A DNA stretch of 57,271 nucleotides from contig JAJYBI010000023.1 of assembly GCA_021779095.1 (NCBI GenBank), forward strand, positions 1 through 57,271, read 5' to 3'. A program made the position numbers and the translations under genes. The notes below the pieces were generated by a model, which made no database searches, was not told where the DNA came from, and saw only the letters and a program-made list of their open reading frames with translations. Shown in pieces: positions 16,889-26,072 of the stretch (position 1 is its first letter; each line of letters opens with the position of its first letter). This stretch comes from Deltaproteobacteria bacterium (GTDB lineage Bacteria > Desulfobacterota > Desulfuromonadia > Geobacterales > JAJYBI01).

Positions 16889-17626
16889 ATGGTGGGGCCG
16901 ATCGTCGTTACCGCGTCCACGGAGCAGGAACTAAAGCTCCTGATCAGCGCCACCGGCGCGCGCGCCGGGTCCGACGTCGCGGGGCGGCCGGTGTACCTCG
17001 GCGTTTGCGGCGGTGCCGCCGTGTACCTCGCGGTGACCGGCATCGGCAAGGTGAATGCGGCGGCGGCGACCATGGCGCTTTTCGACCGGTTTTCCCCGTC
17101 CCTGGTCGTCAATACCGGCTGCGCCGGCGCCTTCCCTCAAAGCGGGCTCGCCGTGGGAGATATCGCCCTGGCGACCTCCGAGGTCCTCGGGGACGAGGGG
17201 GTGCAGACGCCGGACGGGTGGGCGCCGCTGAAAGCGATCGGCATCCCGAGCCTTACGGTGGGCGGGGTCCGCTATTTCAACGAGTTTCCCCTCTGCCGGG
17301 AGACCGCCGCCCGTGCGGCAGCACTTGCCGCCGACCGGGGAATACCGCTCTGCACAGGCCGGTTCGTCACCGTCTCCACCTGCAGCGGCACCGCCGCCCG
17401 CGGCGTCGAGCTGTGGGAAAGGTTCGGCGGGCTCTGCGAGAACATGGAGGGGGCCGCCGTCGCCCAGGTGGCGCTTCTCTGCAACGTCCCCTGTCTGGAG
17501 GTCCGGGGGGTCAGCAACCTGGTGGAGGACCGGGACCTCGCCCGCTGGGACATCCCCGCCGCCGTGTCGAACGCCCAGCGGTTCGTCCTCGCCTTCCTCG
17601 AACGTACCGCTTCGGCACTCCCCTGA
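16889..17626 (+). CDS. mqnB: futalosine hydrolase MqnB
   Basis: 245 residues, nucleoside phosphorylase-like fold. It cleaves the N-glycosidic bond of (aminodeoxy)futalosine, releasing the purine base and dehypoxanthine futalosine, in the alternative menaquinone pathway. Seen are VTGIGKVNAAAATMALFDRF, NTGCAGAFPQSGLAVGDIAL and the purine-binding NMEGAAVAQVAL (residues about 188-199) with VRGVSNLVEDRD. The ATG at 16889 has GGGGGAGG just upstream; an earlier in-frame ATG at 16841 overlaps the hybrid kinase. It lies 23 bp before mqnD, confirming the pathway. Confidence 0.93.
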   Translation: MVGPIVVTASTEQELKLLISATGARAGSDVAGRPVYLGVCGGAAVYLAVTGIGKVNAAAATMALFDRFSPSLVVNTGCAGAFPQSGLAVGDIALATSEVLGDEGVQTPDGWAPLKAIGIPSLTVGGVRYFNEFPLCRETAARAAALAADRGIPLCTGRFVTVSTCSGTAARGVELWERFGGLCENMEGAAVAQVALLCNVPCLEVRGVSNLVEDRDLARWDIPAAVSNAQRFVLAFLERTASALP

Positions 17627-17649
17627 CCGCTCCCCGCGAAAGGAACCGT

Positions 17650-18483
17650 ATGGACCCGCTTTCCCTCGGCTATTCCCCCTGCCCCAACGACACGTTCATC
17701 TTCCACGCGCTCGTCCACGGCCTCGCGGACACGGAGGGACTCTCGTTCCGGGAGCGGCTGGAGGACGTGGAGACCCTGAACCGGCTGGCGCTGGCGGGGG
17801 AGCTGGCGCTCTCCAAGGTCTCCTACCACCTTGTGGGGCATGTGCGGGAGGAGTACTGCCTGCTCAAATCCGGCGGTGCCCTGGGGCGCGGCTGCGGCCC
17901 GCTGGTGGTGGCGCGCCGGCCGTTCGAGATGCGCGAGCTCAAGGGACGGCGGATCGCCGTGCCCGGACGGTATACCACCGCCTGTCTCCTGCTCCGCCTG
18001 TTCGACCCGTCCCTGGACGGGCTCGTCTTCATGCCGTTCCACGAGATCATGGGGGCGGTACAGAGAGGGGAGGTGGACGCGGGGGTCATCATCCACGAAT
18101 CCCGCTTTACCTACGGCGACTACGGCCTGCGCCGGCTGCTGGACCTGGGGGAATGGTGGGAGACGACGACGGGCCACCCGATCCCGCTGGGGGGAATCAT
18201 CGCGAAGCGCTCCCTCGGGAAGGCGACCGTCGCCGCCGTGGACCGGTCGCTCAGGCGGAGCGTCGCATACGCCATGGCCCGCCCCGCCGAGGCCAGCGCC
18301 TATATCCGCGCCCATTCCCAGGAGATGAGCGACGAGGTCTGCGCCGCCCACATCGCCCTGTACGTGAACGCCTTTTCCCTCGACCTGGGAGGTGCGGGGG
18401 AGGCGGCCATCGCCGCGCTCTTCGCCCGGGCCGAGTCCGCCGGCCTGATCCCGCATTCGACCCGCGACCTGTTTACCCCCTGA
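17650..18483 (+). CDS. mqnD: 1,4-dihydroxy-6-naphthoate synthase MqnD
   Basis: 277 residues, periplasmic-binding-protein fold used as an enzyme. It converts cyclic dehypoxanthine futalosine to 1,4-dihydroxy-6-naphthoate. Signatures are LGYSPCPNDTFIFHALVHG at the N-terminus, ALSKVSYHL, GCGPLVVARRP, the GRYTTACLLLRL segment and GVIIHESRFTYGDYGL. Length is normal for the family. CGAAAGGAACC precedes the ATG. With mqnB it shows the host makes menaquinone by the futalosine route, as Geobacter relatives do. MqnA and MqnC are not in the window. Confidence 0.95.
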   Translation: MDPLSLGYSPCPNDTFIFHALVHGLADTEGLSFRERLEDVETLNRLALAGELALSKVSYHLVGHVREEYCLLKSGGALGRGCGPLVVARRPFEMRELKGRRIAVPGRYTTACLLLRLFDPSLDGLVFMPFHEIMGAVQRGEVDAGVIIHESRFTYGDYGLRRLLDLGEWWETTTGHPIPLGGIIAKRSLGKATVAAVDRSLRRSVAYAMARPAEASAYIRAHSQEMSDEVCAAHIALYVNAFSLDLGGAGEAAIAALFARAESAGLIPHSTRDLFTP

Positions 18484-18570
18484 TCCCTCTGCGGTAACCA
18501 CCGCATCCCATCACCTCCTCCCGCCGATCGCCGTCGTACACCCGTTTGTGCCTTTTTAAAGAACGTGCCA

Positions 18571-18597
18571 TCAAGATTCCGCCCGTCCCGTCGATAA
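18571..18597 (+). promoter_or_regulatory. sigma-28-like promoter at the head of the kinase operon
   Basis: TCAAG (18571-18575), 14-nt spacer, GTCGATAA (18590-18597; 7 of 8 to consensus), 76 nt before the first gene of the signalling run. It is the best of the set and could drive the whole 12-kb run. Confidence 0.55.
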
Positions 18598-18672
18598 GAG
18601 TTATGACGGTCACCCCCTCTGCGCATCCGTACCGGCGCGGGGAAAAGACCGGCTCGCACCGGAGGGAACGGC

Positions 18673-21090
18673 ATGGACAGTCCGAAGATGAAGGTAAGCC
18701 TGACGACGAAGATTACCGTGGCGGTCGCCGTGCTGGTAACGGTCCTGTTTTCGGTCATGGCGGTCCTGGCCGTCCGGACGCTGGGGGGCCGGCTCGACAG
18801 CACCTCGCTGGAACAGTTGCGGCACCTCGCCCCCGCGCTGGCGGCCATGATCGCGGTAACGGTGGCGATCCTCCGGGGGCTGATGCGGCACCTTACCGCA
18901 CCGCTGCAGACGGTGATCCGGCACCTGGATACCCTGTCGGAGAAGCAGGGGGCGGACCGCTGCATCGCCGTCACGTCGACGGACGAGATCGGCGTGCTGG
19001 CCGAAGCGTTCAACCGGATGGTGCGGGAACTGGACCGCCGCAAGGCGGATCTGCAGAACAGTGCGGACCTGTACCGGATCGTCACGGAGTATTCCTCGGA
19101 GATGGCCGTCTGGTGGCTGAGCAGTGCAACGATCAGATACGTTTCCCCCAACTGTCTCGCCATTACCGGTTATACGGATCGTGAGTTTTACGAAAATCCC
19201 GCACTGTTCGAAGAGATCATCTGCCAGGACGACCGTGCCCCGTGGGAGCGGTACCGATCGTTGCCGCATGACGATACGGAGCTCAGGTCGCTGGAATTCC
19301 GGATCGTGGCAAAGGATGGGCAGGTCCGCTGGATAGGCCACACCTGTCATGCCATTTACGACGCGCAGGGCGAGTATCTCGGCGTGCGGGGGAGCTACCG
19401 CGACATCTCCGAGCGGATGGAGGTGGACGAGGTCCTGCGCAAGCTCTCCCTGGCCGTCGAGCAGAACCCCTGCTCCATCGTCATCACCGATACCGGTGGG
19501 GTCATCGAGTACGTGAATCCGCGCTTTTGCGAGATCTCCGGCTATTCCCTGGATGAGGCGGTGGGGCAGCATACGCGGATCCTCAAGTCGGGCGTCCACG
19601 GGGACGAACTGTACGACGAGATGTGGCAGACCATCTCCGCCGGCGGCGACTGGCGCGGCGAGTTTCAGAACAGGACGAAGGACGGCCGGCTCTACTGGGT
19701 GCTCGCCTCCATCTCTCCCATCCGGAATGCCGCCGGCGAGATCACCCACTACATCGCCATCAAGGAGGAGATCACCGCGCGGAAGCAGGCGGAGGCGGCG
19801 CTGCGCAAGAGCCAGGCGGAGCTCCTGGTGAAACACGAGCAGCTGATGGTGCTGTACGCCCAGGTGGAGCTGGGGAAGCAGCAGTGGGAACAGACTCTGG
19901 ACTGCATCCGTGACGGCGTGCTGCTGGTGGACCGGTGCGATGCGGTGGTGCGCTGCAACAAGGCGGTGGCGGAGCTGGCGGGGCTGCCGCTGAAGGATAT
20001 CAAGGGGACCTCGTGGCGGGAGCTCCTGCTGGGGCCGACCGTGGATACGGGCAGGTTCGACGGCGAGAACGGCGAGCTGTACGACACCGCGACGGAGCGG
20101 TGGTTCATCGTCCGGAGCTATCCCTATGCGGGGGGCGGCGGCGCCGGGGTCGGCAAGGTCATTACCCTGCACGACGCGACGGCGATCAAGCGGGCCTCCG
20201 CCGATCTGGAACAGGCGTACAACGAACTGAAGATGACCCAGGCGCACATCCTCCAGCAGGAGAAGATGGCCTCCATCGGCCAGCTGGCGGCGGGGGTGGC
20301 CCACGAGATCAACAACCCCATCGGCTTCGTGGGGAGCAACCTGGGTACCCTGGGCAAGTACCTGGACCGGGTGACCGATTACCTCGCCTTCGAGACCGGG
20401 CAGATCGCCGCCCGTTCCCTGGACGAGCTGGAGGGGGAGCTGGCGGGAAAACGGAAGGCCCTGAAGCTGGACTACGTGCTGGACGATGCCCGGCAGCTGA
20501 TCGCCGAGTCGCTGGACGGCACCGACCGGGTGCGGCAGATCGTGCAGAACCTGAAGAGCTTCTCCCGGGTGGACGAGGCGGAGTACAAGTTCGCCCAGAT
20601 CAACGACTGCCTGGAGAGCACCCTGAACATCGTCTGGAACGAGCTGAAGTACAAGGCGACGGTGAACCGGGAATACGGGGAGCTGCCCCCCGTCAAGTGC
20701 TACCCCCAGCAGCTGAACCAGGTGTTCATGAACCTCCTGGTGAACGCGGCCCACGCCATCGAGAAGCAGGGGGAGATCACGGTGACGAGCTGGGCGGCGG
20801 ACGGATGCGTGCACGTGGCGGTGAAAGACAGCGGCTGCGGCATCCCGCCGGAGGTGCAGAAGCGGATCTTCGAGCCGTTCTTCACGACGAAGGAGGTGGG
20901 GAAGGGGACGGGACTCGGGCTCTCCATCTCCTACGACATCGTGAAGAAGCACGGCGGCGAGATCCGGGTGGAGAGTACGCCCGGCGCGGGGACGACCTTT
21001 ACGGTGCAGATTCCGGCCGTGACCAGACCGGCAGAGGATGCGATGCCGGTCGCTGAGGAGCGGCGGGTCGGGAACGGAGCACTGCCATGA
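18673..21090 (+). CDS. sensor histidine kinase, HAMP and multiple PAS domains
   Basis: 805 residues. TM1 (about 13-33) and a second hydrophobic segment (about 53-75) enclose only about 20 residues, so there is no real periplasmic sensor. HAMP follows (PLQTVIRHLDTLSE...DEIGVLAEAFNRMVREL), then three PAS units (about 135-250, 255-375 and 400-505), a coiled coil, HisKA with His544 and HATPase_c with GKGTGLGLSISYDIVKKHGG. The catalytic core is nearly identical in DNA to that of the next gene. The stop overlaps that gene's ATG. It opens the packed signalling run. Confidence 0.93.
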   Translation: MDSPKMKVSLTTKITVAVAVLVTVLFSVMAVLAVRTLGGRLDSTSLEQLRHLAPALAAMIAVTVAILRGLMRHLTAPLQTVIRHLDTLSEKQGADRCIAVTSTDEIGVLAEAFNRMVRELDRRKADLQNSADLYRIVTEYSSEMAVWWLSSATIRYVSPNCLAITGYTDREFYENPALFEEIICQDDRAPWERYRSLPHDDTELRSLEFRIVAKDGQVRWIGHTCHAIYDAQGEYLGVRGSYRDISERMEVDEVLRKLSLAVEQNPCSIVITDTGGVIEYVNPRFCEISGYSLDEAVGQHTRILKSGVHGDELYDEMWQTISAGGDWRGEFQNRTKDGRLYWVLASISPIRNAAGEITHYIAIKEEITARKQAEAALRKSQAELLVKHEQLMVLYAQVELGKQQWEQTLDCIRDGVLLVDRCDAVVRCNKAVAELAGLPLKDIKGTSWRELLLGPTVDTGRFDGENGELYDTATERWFIVRSYPYAGGGGAGVGKVITLHDATAIKRASADLEQAYNELKMTQAHILQQEKMASIGQLAAGVAHEINNPIGFVGSNLGTLGKYLDRVTDYLAFETGQIAARSLDELEGELAGKRKALKLDYVLDDARQLIAESLDGTDRVRQIVQNLKSFSRVDEAEYKFAQINDCLESTLNIVWNELKYKATVNREYGELPPVKCYPQQLNQVFMNLLVNAAHAIEKQGEITVTSWAADGCVHVAVKDSGCGIPPEVQKRIFEPFFTTKEVGKGTGLGLSISYDIVKKHGGEIRVESTPGAGTTFTVQIPAVTRPAEDAMPVAEERRVGNGALP

Positions 21091-23777
21091 TCGCCGGTGG
21101 GCTCAAGACCAGGATGACGGTGGCGGTCACCGTGCTGGTTGCCGGGATGCTCCTCCTGTCCGGCATAGCGGGGATCTCCTATGTGCATCGCCAGCTGCGG
21201 GATGCCATCAGCCGGCAGCAGGCCGCCATGCTCGTGTCGCTGGCGGGGCAGATCGACGGGGACATCGACCAGCTGTGCGACGAGATCGCCGAGATCGCGG
21301 AAGAGATTTCGCCGGCGCTCCTGCGGGACGGTGCGGCTGCCCGGCGCTTCCTGGATGTGCGGGGGAGATCGGAAAGCCGGTACGACAACGGCATGCTGCT
21401 TCTGTCGTCGCAGGGGCGGCTCATCGCGGCGACCGGGAACGCTTCCGGCCGGGTGGGGGACGTCCTGTCGACGCGGCCGTATTTCCGGGCGGTGATGGCG
21501 TCCGGCCGCCCGTGCGTTTCCGAGCCGTACGTCTCCGTAGTCACGCACCACCCCGTGGTCATGTTCGCCGCCCCGGTCAAGGCGCCGGACGGCACGGTGG
21601 CGGGGGTCTTCGGCGGCAGTATCGACCTCCTGAACGACAACGCCATCGGCATGATCGGCCGGCTCGCCATCGGCAGGGGGGGGTACCTCTCCCTCTATAC
21701 CGCGGCGGGGGCCGTGGTCATGCACCCGGACCGGAACCTGGTCCTGAAGGCGGTCCCCCCTCCCCCCCCCGGCAGCCTCATGGCGCGGGCGCTGGCGACC
21801 GGCAGCGGCAGCGGCGAGCGGGTGAACCAGCTGGGGGTGCCGGTGCTGTCGTCGTTCCGCCGGCTCCCCTCGACGAACTGGGTCCTGGCCGCCAACTACC
21901 CGCTGGCGGAGGCGTACGCGCCGGTGGCGTTCCTCCGGTGGTATCTCTGTGTCGCCCTTGTGGCCGTCCTGGCCGGATCGATCTTCCTCGTCCGTTTCCT
22001 CATGACCCGGCTCACCGCGCCGCTGGCGCGGTTTACCCGGCATGTGGCGGAACTGCCGCACCGGCAGGGGGCGGACCGGTTCATGGAGGTCCTCACCGGC
22101 GACGAGATCGGCACCCTCACCCGGGCGTTCAACGGGATGGTGGAGGAGCTGGACGTGCAGCAGGAAGAGCTGCACAAGCTCTCCTGCGCCGTGGAGCAGA
22201 GCCCCGCATCCATCGTCATCACCGACACGAACGGGATCATCGAGTACGTGAACCCCAAGTTCACCCGGCTGACCGGCTTTGCCCGGGAAGAGGCGATCGG
22301 CCAGAACCCGCGGGTGCTCAAGTCCGGCGAGCTGCCCCCGGAGGTCTACCGTGAGATGTGGCGGACGATCACCGCCGGCGGCGAGTGGCAGGGGGAGTTC
22401 CACAACAGGAAGAAGGACGGGGAGCTGTTCTGGGAGTTCGCGCGCATCTCCCCCGTCACGGATGCCGCCGGCACCATCACCCACTTCCTGGCCATCAAGG
22501 AGGACATCACCGAGCGCAAAAGGGCGGAGGAGGCGCTGCGCACCGAGCGGCAGCGGCTCTACACCCTGCTGGATGGCATCCCGGGGTTCGTCTGTCTGCT
22601 GGCAAGCGACTACACCATCCGGTTCGCCAACCGCCGGTTCCGGGAACAGTTCGGCGAGATCGTGGGCGGCTTCTGTTACCAGATCCTCCATGGCCGGGAG
22701 GAGCCGTGCGGCGTCTGCCCCTCCTTGTCGGTCTTCGAGACGCAGGAACCGGTGACCTGGGAGTTGACCGATCCGGCTAACCGGACGTTCCAGGTGTACG
22801 ACTACCCCTTCACCGATATGGACGGCACGCCGCTCGTGCTGGAGATGGGGATCGACTTCACCGAACTGAAGCGGACCGAGCGGGAGCTGCGCAAGAGCCG
22901 GGCGGAGCTGCTCGTGAATCACGAGCAGATGAAGGACCTGATCCGGAAGGTGGAGGCGAAGAACCGGGAGCTGGAGGATACCAACGCCGAGCTGAAGGCG
23001 ACCCAGATGCAGATGCTGCAGAAGGAGAAGATGGCCTCCATCGGCCAGCTGGCGGCGGGGGTGGCCCACGAGATCAACAACCCCATCGGGTTTGTCGCCA
23101 GCAACCTCGGGACCCTGGAGAAGTACGTGCGGCGGCTCGTGGAGTACATCGACCTCCTGGAAACGGGCGGGGTGCCGTCGGAGGCGCTGGCGGAGAAGCG
23201 GCAGGGGCTCAAGATCGGCTACATCGCGACGGACAGCCTGCAACTGATCGCCGAGTCGCGGGACGGCACCGACCGGGTACGGAAGATCGTGGCGGACCTG
23301 AAGAGCTTTTCGCGGGTGGACGAGGCGGAGTACAAGGTTGCCCAGATCAACGACTGCCTGGAGAGCACCCTGAACATCGTCTGGAACGAGCTGAAGTACA
23401 AGGCGACGGTGCACCGGGAATACGGGGAGCTGCCCCCCGTCAAGTGCTACCCCCAGCAGCTGAACCAGGTATTCATGAACCTCCTGGTGAACGCGGCCCA
23501 CGCCATCGAAAAGCAGGGGGAGATCACGGTGACGAGCTGGGAGGCGGACGGATGCGTGCACGTGGCGGTGAAAGACAGCGGCTGCGGTATCCCGCCGGAG
23601 GTGCAGCAGCGGATCTTCGAGCCGTTCTTCACCACGAAGGATGTGGGTGCGGGGACGGGACTCGGGCTCTCCATCTCCTACGACATCGTGAAGAAGCACG
23701 GCGGCGAGATCCGGGTGGAGAGCGAGCCCGGGACGGGGACGACCTTTACGGTGCGGCTTCCCGCGGTCGGGGAGTGA
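21087..23777 (+). CDS. sensor histidine kinase, double Cache-HAMP-PAS-PAS
   Basis: 896 residues. TM1 (about 10-30), a periplasmic dCache_1 domain (DGDIDQLCDEIAEIA, LLSSQGRLIAATGNASG, AVMASGRPCVSEPYVSV, PVVMFAAPVKAPDGTVAGVF) and TM2 (about 277-297). HAMP, two PAS domains (the second with CYQILHGREEPCGVCP, which may bind a ligand or metal), a coiled coil, His661 and HATPase_c follow. The start overlaps the previous stop (ATGA). A C6-T-C8 tract sits at 21755-21769 in the Cache domain. It probably phosphorylates one or more of the four receivers encoded just downstream. Confidence 0.93.
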   Translation: MIAGGLKTRMTVAVTVLVAGMLLLSGIAGISYVHRQLRDAISRQQAAMLVSLAGQIDGDIDQLCDEIAEIAEEISPALLRDGAAARRFLDVRGRSESRYDNGMLLLSSQGRLIAATGNASGRVGDVLSTRPYFRAVMASGRPCVSEPYVSVVTHHPVVMFAAPVKAPDGTVAGVFGGSIDLLNDNAIGMIGRLAIGRGGYLSLYTAAGAVVMHPDRNLVLKAVPPPPPGSLMARALATGSGSGERVNQLGVPVLSSFRRLPSTNWVLAANYPLAEAYAPVAFLRWYLCVALVAVLAGSIFLVRFLMTRLTAPLARFTRHVAELPHRQGADRFMEVLTGDEIGTLTRAFNGMVEELDVQQEELHKLSCAVEQSPASIVITDTNGIIEYVNPKFTRLTGFAREEAIGQNPRVLKSGELPPEVYREMWRTITAGGEWQGEFHNRKKDGELFWEFARISPVTDAAGTITHFLAIKEDITERKRAEEALRTERQRLYTLLDGIPGFVCLLASDYTIRFANRRFREQFGEIVGGFCYQILHGREEPCGVCPSLSVFETQEPVTWELTDPANRTFQVYDYPFTDMDGTPLVLEMGIDFTELKRTERELRKSRAELLVNHEQMKDLIRKVEAKNRELEDTNAELKATQMQMLQKEKMASIGQLAAGVAHEINNPIGFVASNLGTLEKYVRRLVEYIDLLETGGVPSEALAEKRQGLKIGYIATDSLQLIAESRDGTDRVRKIVADLKSFSRVDEAEYKVAQINDCLESTLNIVWNELKYKATVHREYGELPPVKCYPQQLNQVFMNLLVNAAHAIEKQGEITVTSWEADGCVHVAVKDSGCGIPPEVQQRIFEPFFTTKDVGAGTGLGLSISYDIVKKHGGEIRVESEPGTGTTFTVRLPAVGE

Positions 23778-23914
23778 CGGGGGCGGGTACGGGGATCGGG
23801 CTGGCCCTATCGTGCGATATCGTGAAGAAGCGCGACGGGGAGATCGTGGCGGGACGCGAAGAGGGGAAGAGGAGCGCCTTCGAGGTGCAGATACCGGTGG
23901 TGGAGAGGAGATGA
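23774..23914 (+). pseudogene. vestigial HATPase tail between kinase and receiver
   Basis: A 46-codon frame beginning with a GTG that overlaps the kinase stop encodes TGAGTGIGLALSCDIVKKRD, then EVQIPVVERR. This is a diverged copy of the last 45 residues of the upstream kinase (GAGTGLGLSISYDIVKKHGG). It has no ATP-lid N-box and cannot be a kinase. It is a leftover of tandem duplication, or possibly translated as a short peptide by stop-start coupling. Confidence 0.6.
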
Positions 23915-23915
23915 C

Positions 23916-24752
23916 ATGAGTGAACAGATTCGCATCCTGTGCGTCGACGACGAGCCGAACGTCCTGCGGGCGGTGCAGCGGATATTCCTGGACGACGATT
24001 ACGAGATACTGACCGCCCCCTCTGCGGCGGAGGGGCTCAAGGTGATGGAGTCCGGGGGGCCGATCCAGATCGTCATCTCCGACTACCGGATGCCGGAGAT
24101 GAACGGGGTGGACCTCTTGAGCGAGGTCTGCAGGCGCTGGCCCGATACGGTACGGATCGTCCTGTCCGGCTACGCGGATACGGCGGCCATCGTGGCGGCG
24201 ATCAACGAGGGGCAGATCTACAAGTTCATCGCCAAGCCGTGGAACGACGACGAACTGCGGATGTCCATCGGCAACGCCGTCGACCTGTATTTCCTCAACA
24301 TGCACAACCGGGAGCTGACCCGGGAGCTCACGGCGAAGAACGCGGAGCTCAGCAGGGTGAACGCCAAGCTGGAGAAGCTGGTGGCGGAGGTGACCTCCCA
24401 GGTGGTGCTGCAGAACCGGGTCATCGAGGGGGCGCAGAATATCCTGGACGCCCTGCCGGTGGCGGTGATCGGTCTGGATACCAACGGCGACGTGGTCATG
24501 TGCAACCAGGAGGTGAACGAACTGTTCGGTCCGGGTGCGGCCGTCCCTCTGGGGGCCCATCGCAAGGATTTTCTGCCGGCCGAGGTCAACGCCTACCTGG
24601 ACCGGCTGCAGGTTGAAGAACGGGGTGGCAGCTGGGAGGAGGTACCGGATACCGAATTCCGCGCGTGCTGGACCACAATCGGCGCCGAGGCCGGCACGGG
24701 GGTCGTCGTGGTCTTCGACCGGTGCGGTGCCGGGGAGCAGGAGGCATTATGA
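23916..24752 (+). CDS. response regulator: REC, coiled coil, PAS
   Basis: 278 residues. The REC domain (about 5-120) has phospho-acceptor Asp56 (VISDYRMPEMNGV), the switch Ser in LSGYAD and Lys in AKPWNDDELR. A coiled coil (about 130-165) and a PAS-like domain (ALPVAVIGLDTNGDVVMCNQ, about 175-270) follow. There is no DNA-binding or enzymatic output, so signal passes by protein contact. GAGAGGAG precedes the ATG. The stop overlaps the start of the HD-GYP gene. Confidence 0.92.
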   Translation: MSEQIRILCVDDEPNVLRAVQRIFLDDDYEILTAPSAAEGLKVMESGGPIQIVISDYRMPEMNGVDLLSEVCRRWPDTVRIVLSGYADTAAIVAAINEGQIYKFIAKPWNDDELRMSIGNAVDLYFLNMHNRELTRELTAKNAELSRVNAKLEKLVAEVTSQVVLQNRVIEGAQNILDALPVAVIGLDTNGDVVMCNQEVNELFGPGAAVPLGAHRKDFLPAEVNAYLDRLQVEERGGSWEEVPDTEFRACWTTIGAEAGTGVVVVFDRCGAGEQEAL

Positions 24753-26068
24753 GCGAGACGACATCTACCATACCGGCCACGGTCCTGTTCGTGGACGACG
24801 AGGAGAACATCCTCCGGGCGGTGAACCGGCTGTTTATCGACGAGCCGTTCGCGGTGGTGACCGCCGCGTCCGGTACGGACGGGCTGCGGCTCCTCGGCGA
24901 GACGGGCGACGTCGCCCTCATCGTCTCCGACCAGCGGATGCCGGGGATGAACGGGGTGGAATTCCTGGAACAGGCGCGGACCATCGCGCCGGACGCCATC
25001 CGGATGGTGCTCACCGGCTACGCGGACGTCACCGCCACCATCGACGCCATCAACCGGGGCGGCGCCTGCCGCTACCTCACCAAGCCGTGGGACGACGATA
25101 CCCTCGTGCAGACGGTGCGGGAGGCGGTGGAGACCTACCGGCTGATCCGGGAGAACCGGCGGCTGTCCGCCCTGGTGGAACAGCAGAACGCCGAGCTGCA
25201 GGAGTGGAACCGGAGCTTGAAGGAGCGGGTGCTGGAACAGACCTCCCGCATCCGCCTGCAGAACGAGGATCTCCGGGGGGTGAACGAGCGGCTCGCGGAG
25301 ACCTTCAACGGGGCGATCAACGCCTTCGCGGCGCTCATGGCGCTCCGGGAACAGGGGGTGCAGGACCACTCCCGGACCGTGGCGGAGCTCTCGGTGGGGA
25401 TCGCCCGGGGGCTGGGGCTGCCGGCGGCGGAGATCGAGACGGTCCGCACGGCGGCGCTCCTCCACGACATCGGCAAGATCGGCATCCCCGACGGGCTCCT
25501 CTACAAGGACCGGCAGACCTTCACCCCCGAGGAGCGGGCCGAGTTCCTGCTCCACGCGGTGCGCGGTCAGGCGGCCCTGGACGGCGTGGAGGCGCTCCGG
25601 GAGGCGGGACTCCTCATCCGCCATCACCACGAGCGGTTCGACGGCCTGGGGGTCCCGGACCGGCTTTCGGGGAACGCCATTCCGCTGGGGGCGCGGATCA
25701 TCGCCCTGGCGGACGGCATGGACCGGGCGATCGCCAAGGCGGTGGGAAACGATCCGGTCGGGGCGACGCTGAACGCGGTGAAGGGGGCGGCGGGGAGGCT
25801 GTTCGATCCGGAACTGGTGCCCCATCTGGAAAAGCCGGCCCGGGCAATGTACGGCGCACGCGCCGTGCAGCATGTCGACGAGGAGCTGGAGGTCAATCCG
25901 GGCGACCTGCACTGCGGGATGGTGCTCAGCCGCAACGTCTGCAGCGGCACGGGGCTCCTGCTGCTGGACTGCGGTGCCGTGCTGACGGAACATATGATCA
26001 TCGCGATCAAGCGGTACTACGCCCTGGACCCGCCCAAGCACGGCGTCTACATCCGGCGCGAGGGATGA
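24749..26068 (+). CDS. response regulator with HD-GYP phosphodiesterase domain
   Basis: 439 residues. REC (about 10-125, Asp61 in IVSDQRMPGMNG), a coiled coil, then an HD-GYP domain with HD pair His239-Asp240 (LLHDIGKIGIP) and RHHHERFDGLGVPDRL. The usual GYP is GVP here; the metal-ligand His residues are retained. Expected activity is hydrolysis of cyclic di-GMP. The last about 100 residues (CGMVLSRNVCSGTGLLLLDC) are a beta-rich extension seen with such regulators. The start at 24749 overlaps the previous gene and follows GGAGCAGGAGG. Confidence 0.92.
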   Translation: MSETTSTIPATVLFVDDEENILRAVNRLFIDEPFAVVTAASGTDGLRLLGETGDVALIVSDQRMPGMNGVEFLEQARTIAPDAIRMVLTGYADVTATIDAINRGGACRYLTKPWDDDTLVQTVREAVETYRLIRENRRLSALVEQQNAELQEWNRSLKERVLEQTSRIRLQNEDLRGVNERLAETFNGAINAFAALMALREQGVQDHSRTVAELSVGIARGLGLPAAEIETVRTAALLHDIGKIGIPDGLLYKDRQTFTPEERAEFLLHAVRGQAALDGVEALREAGLLIRHHHERFDGLGVPDRLSGNAIPLGARIIALADGMDRAIAKAVGNDPVGATLNAVKGAAGRLFDPELVPHLEKPARAMYGARAVQHVDEELEVNPGDLHCGMVLSRNVCSGTGLLLLDCGAVLTEHMIIAIKRYYALDPPKHGVYIRREG

Positions 26069-26072
26069 CGGC

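Noticed and set aside
20931..24560. A 1209-codon minus-strand open frame, and others such as 14569-17112 and 27895-30096
   Set aside because: They lie antisense to clear kinase and ATPase genes. Their composition (Arg/Gly/His/Asp-rich, no motifs) is what G/C-ending codons give in the opposite frame.
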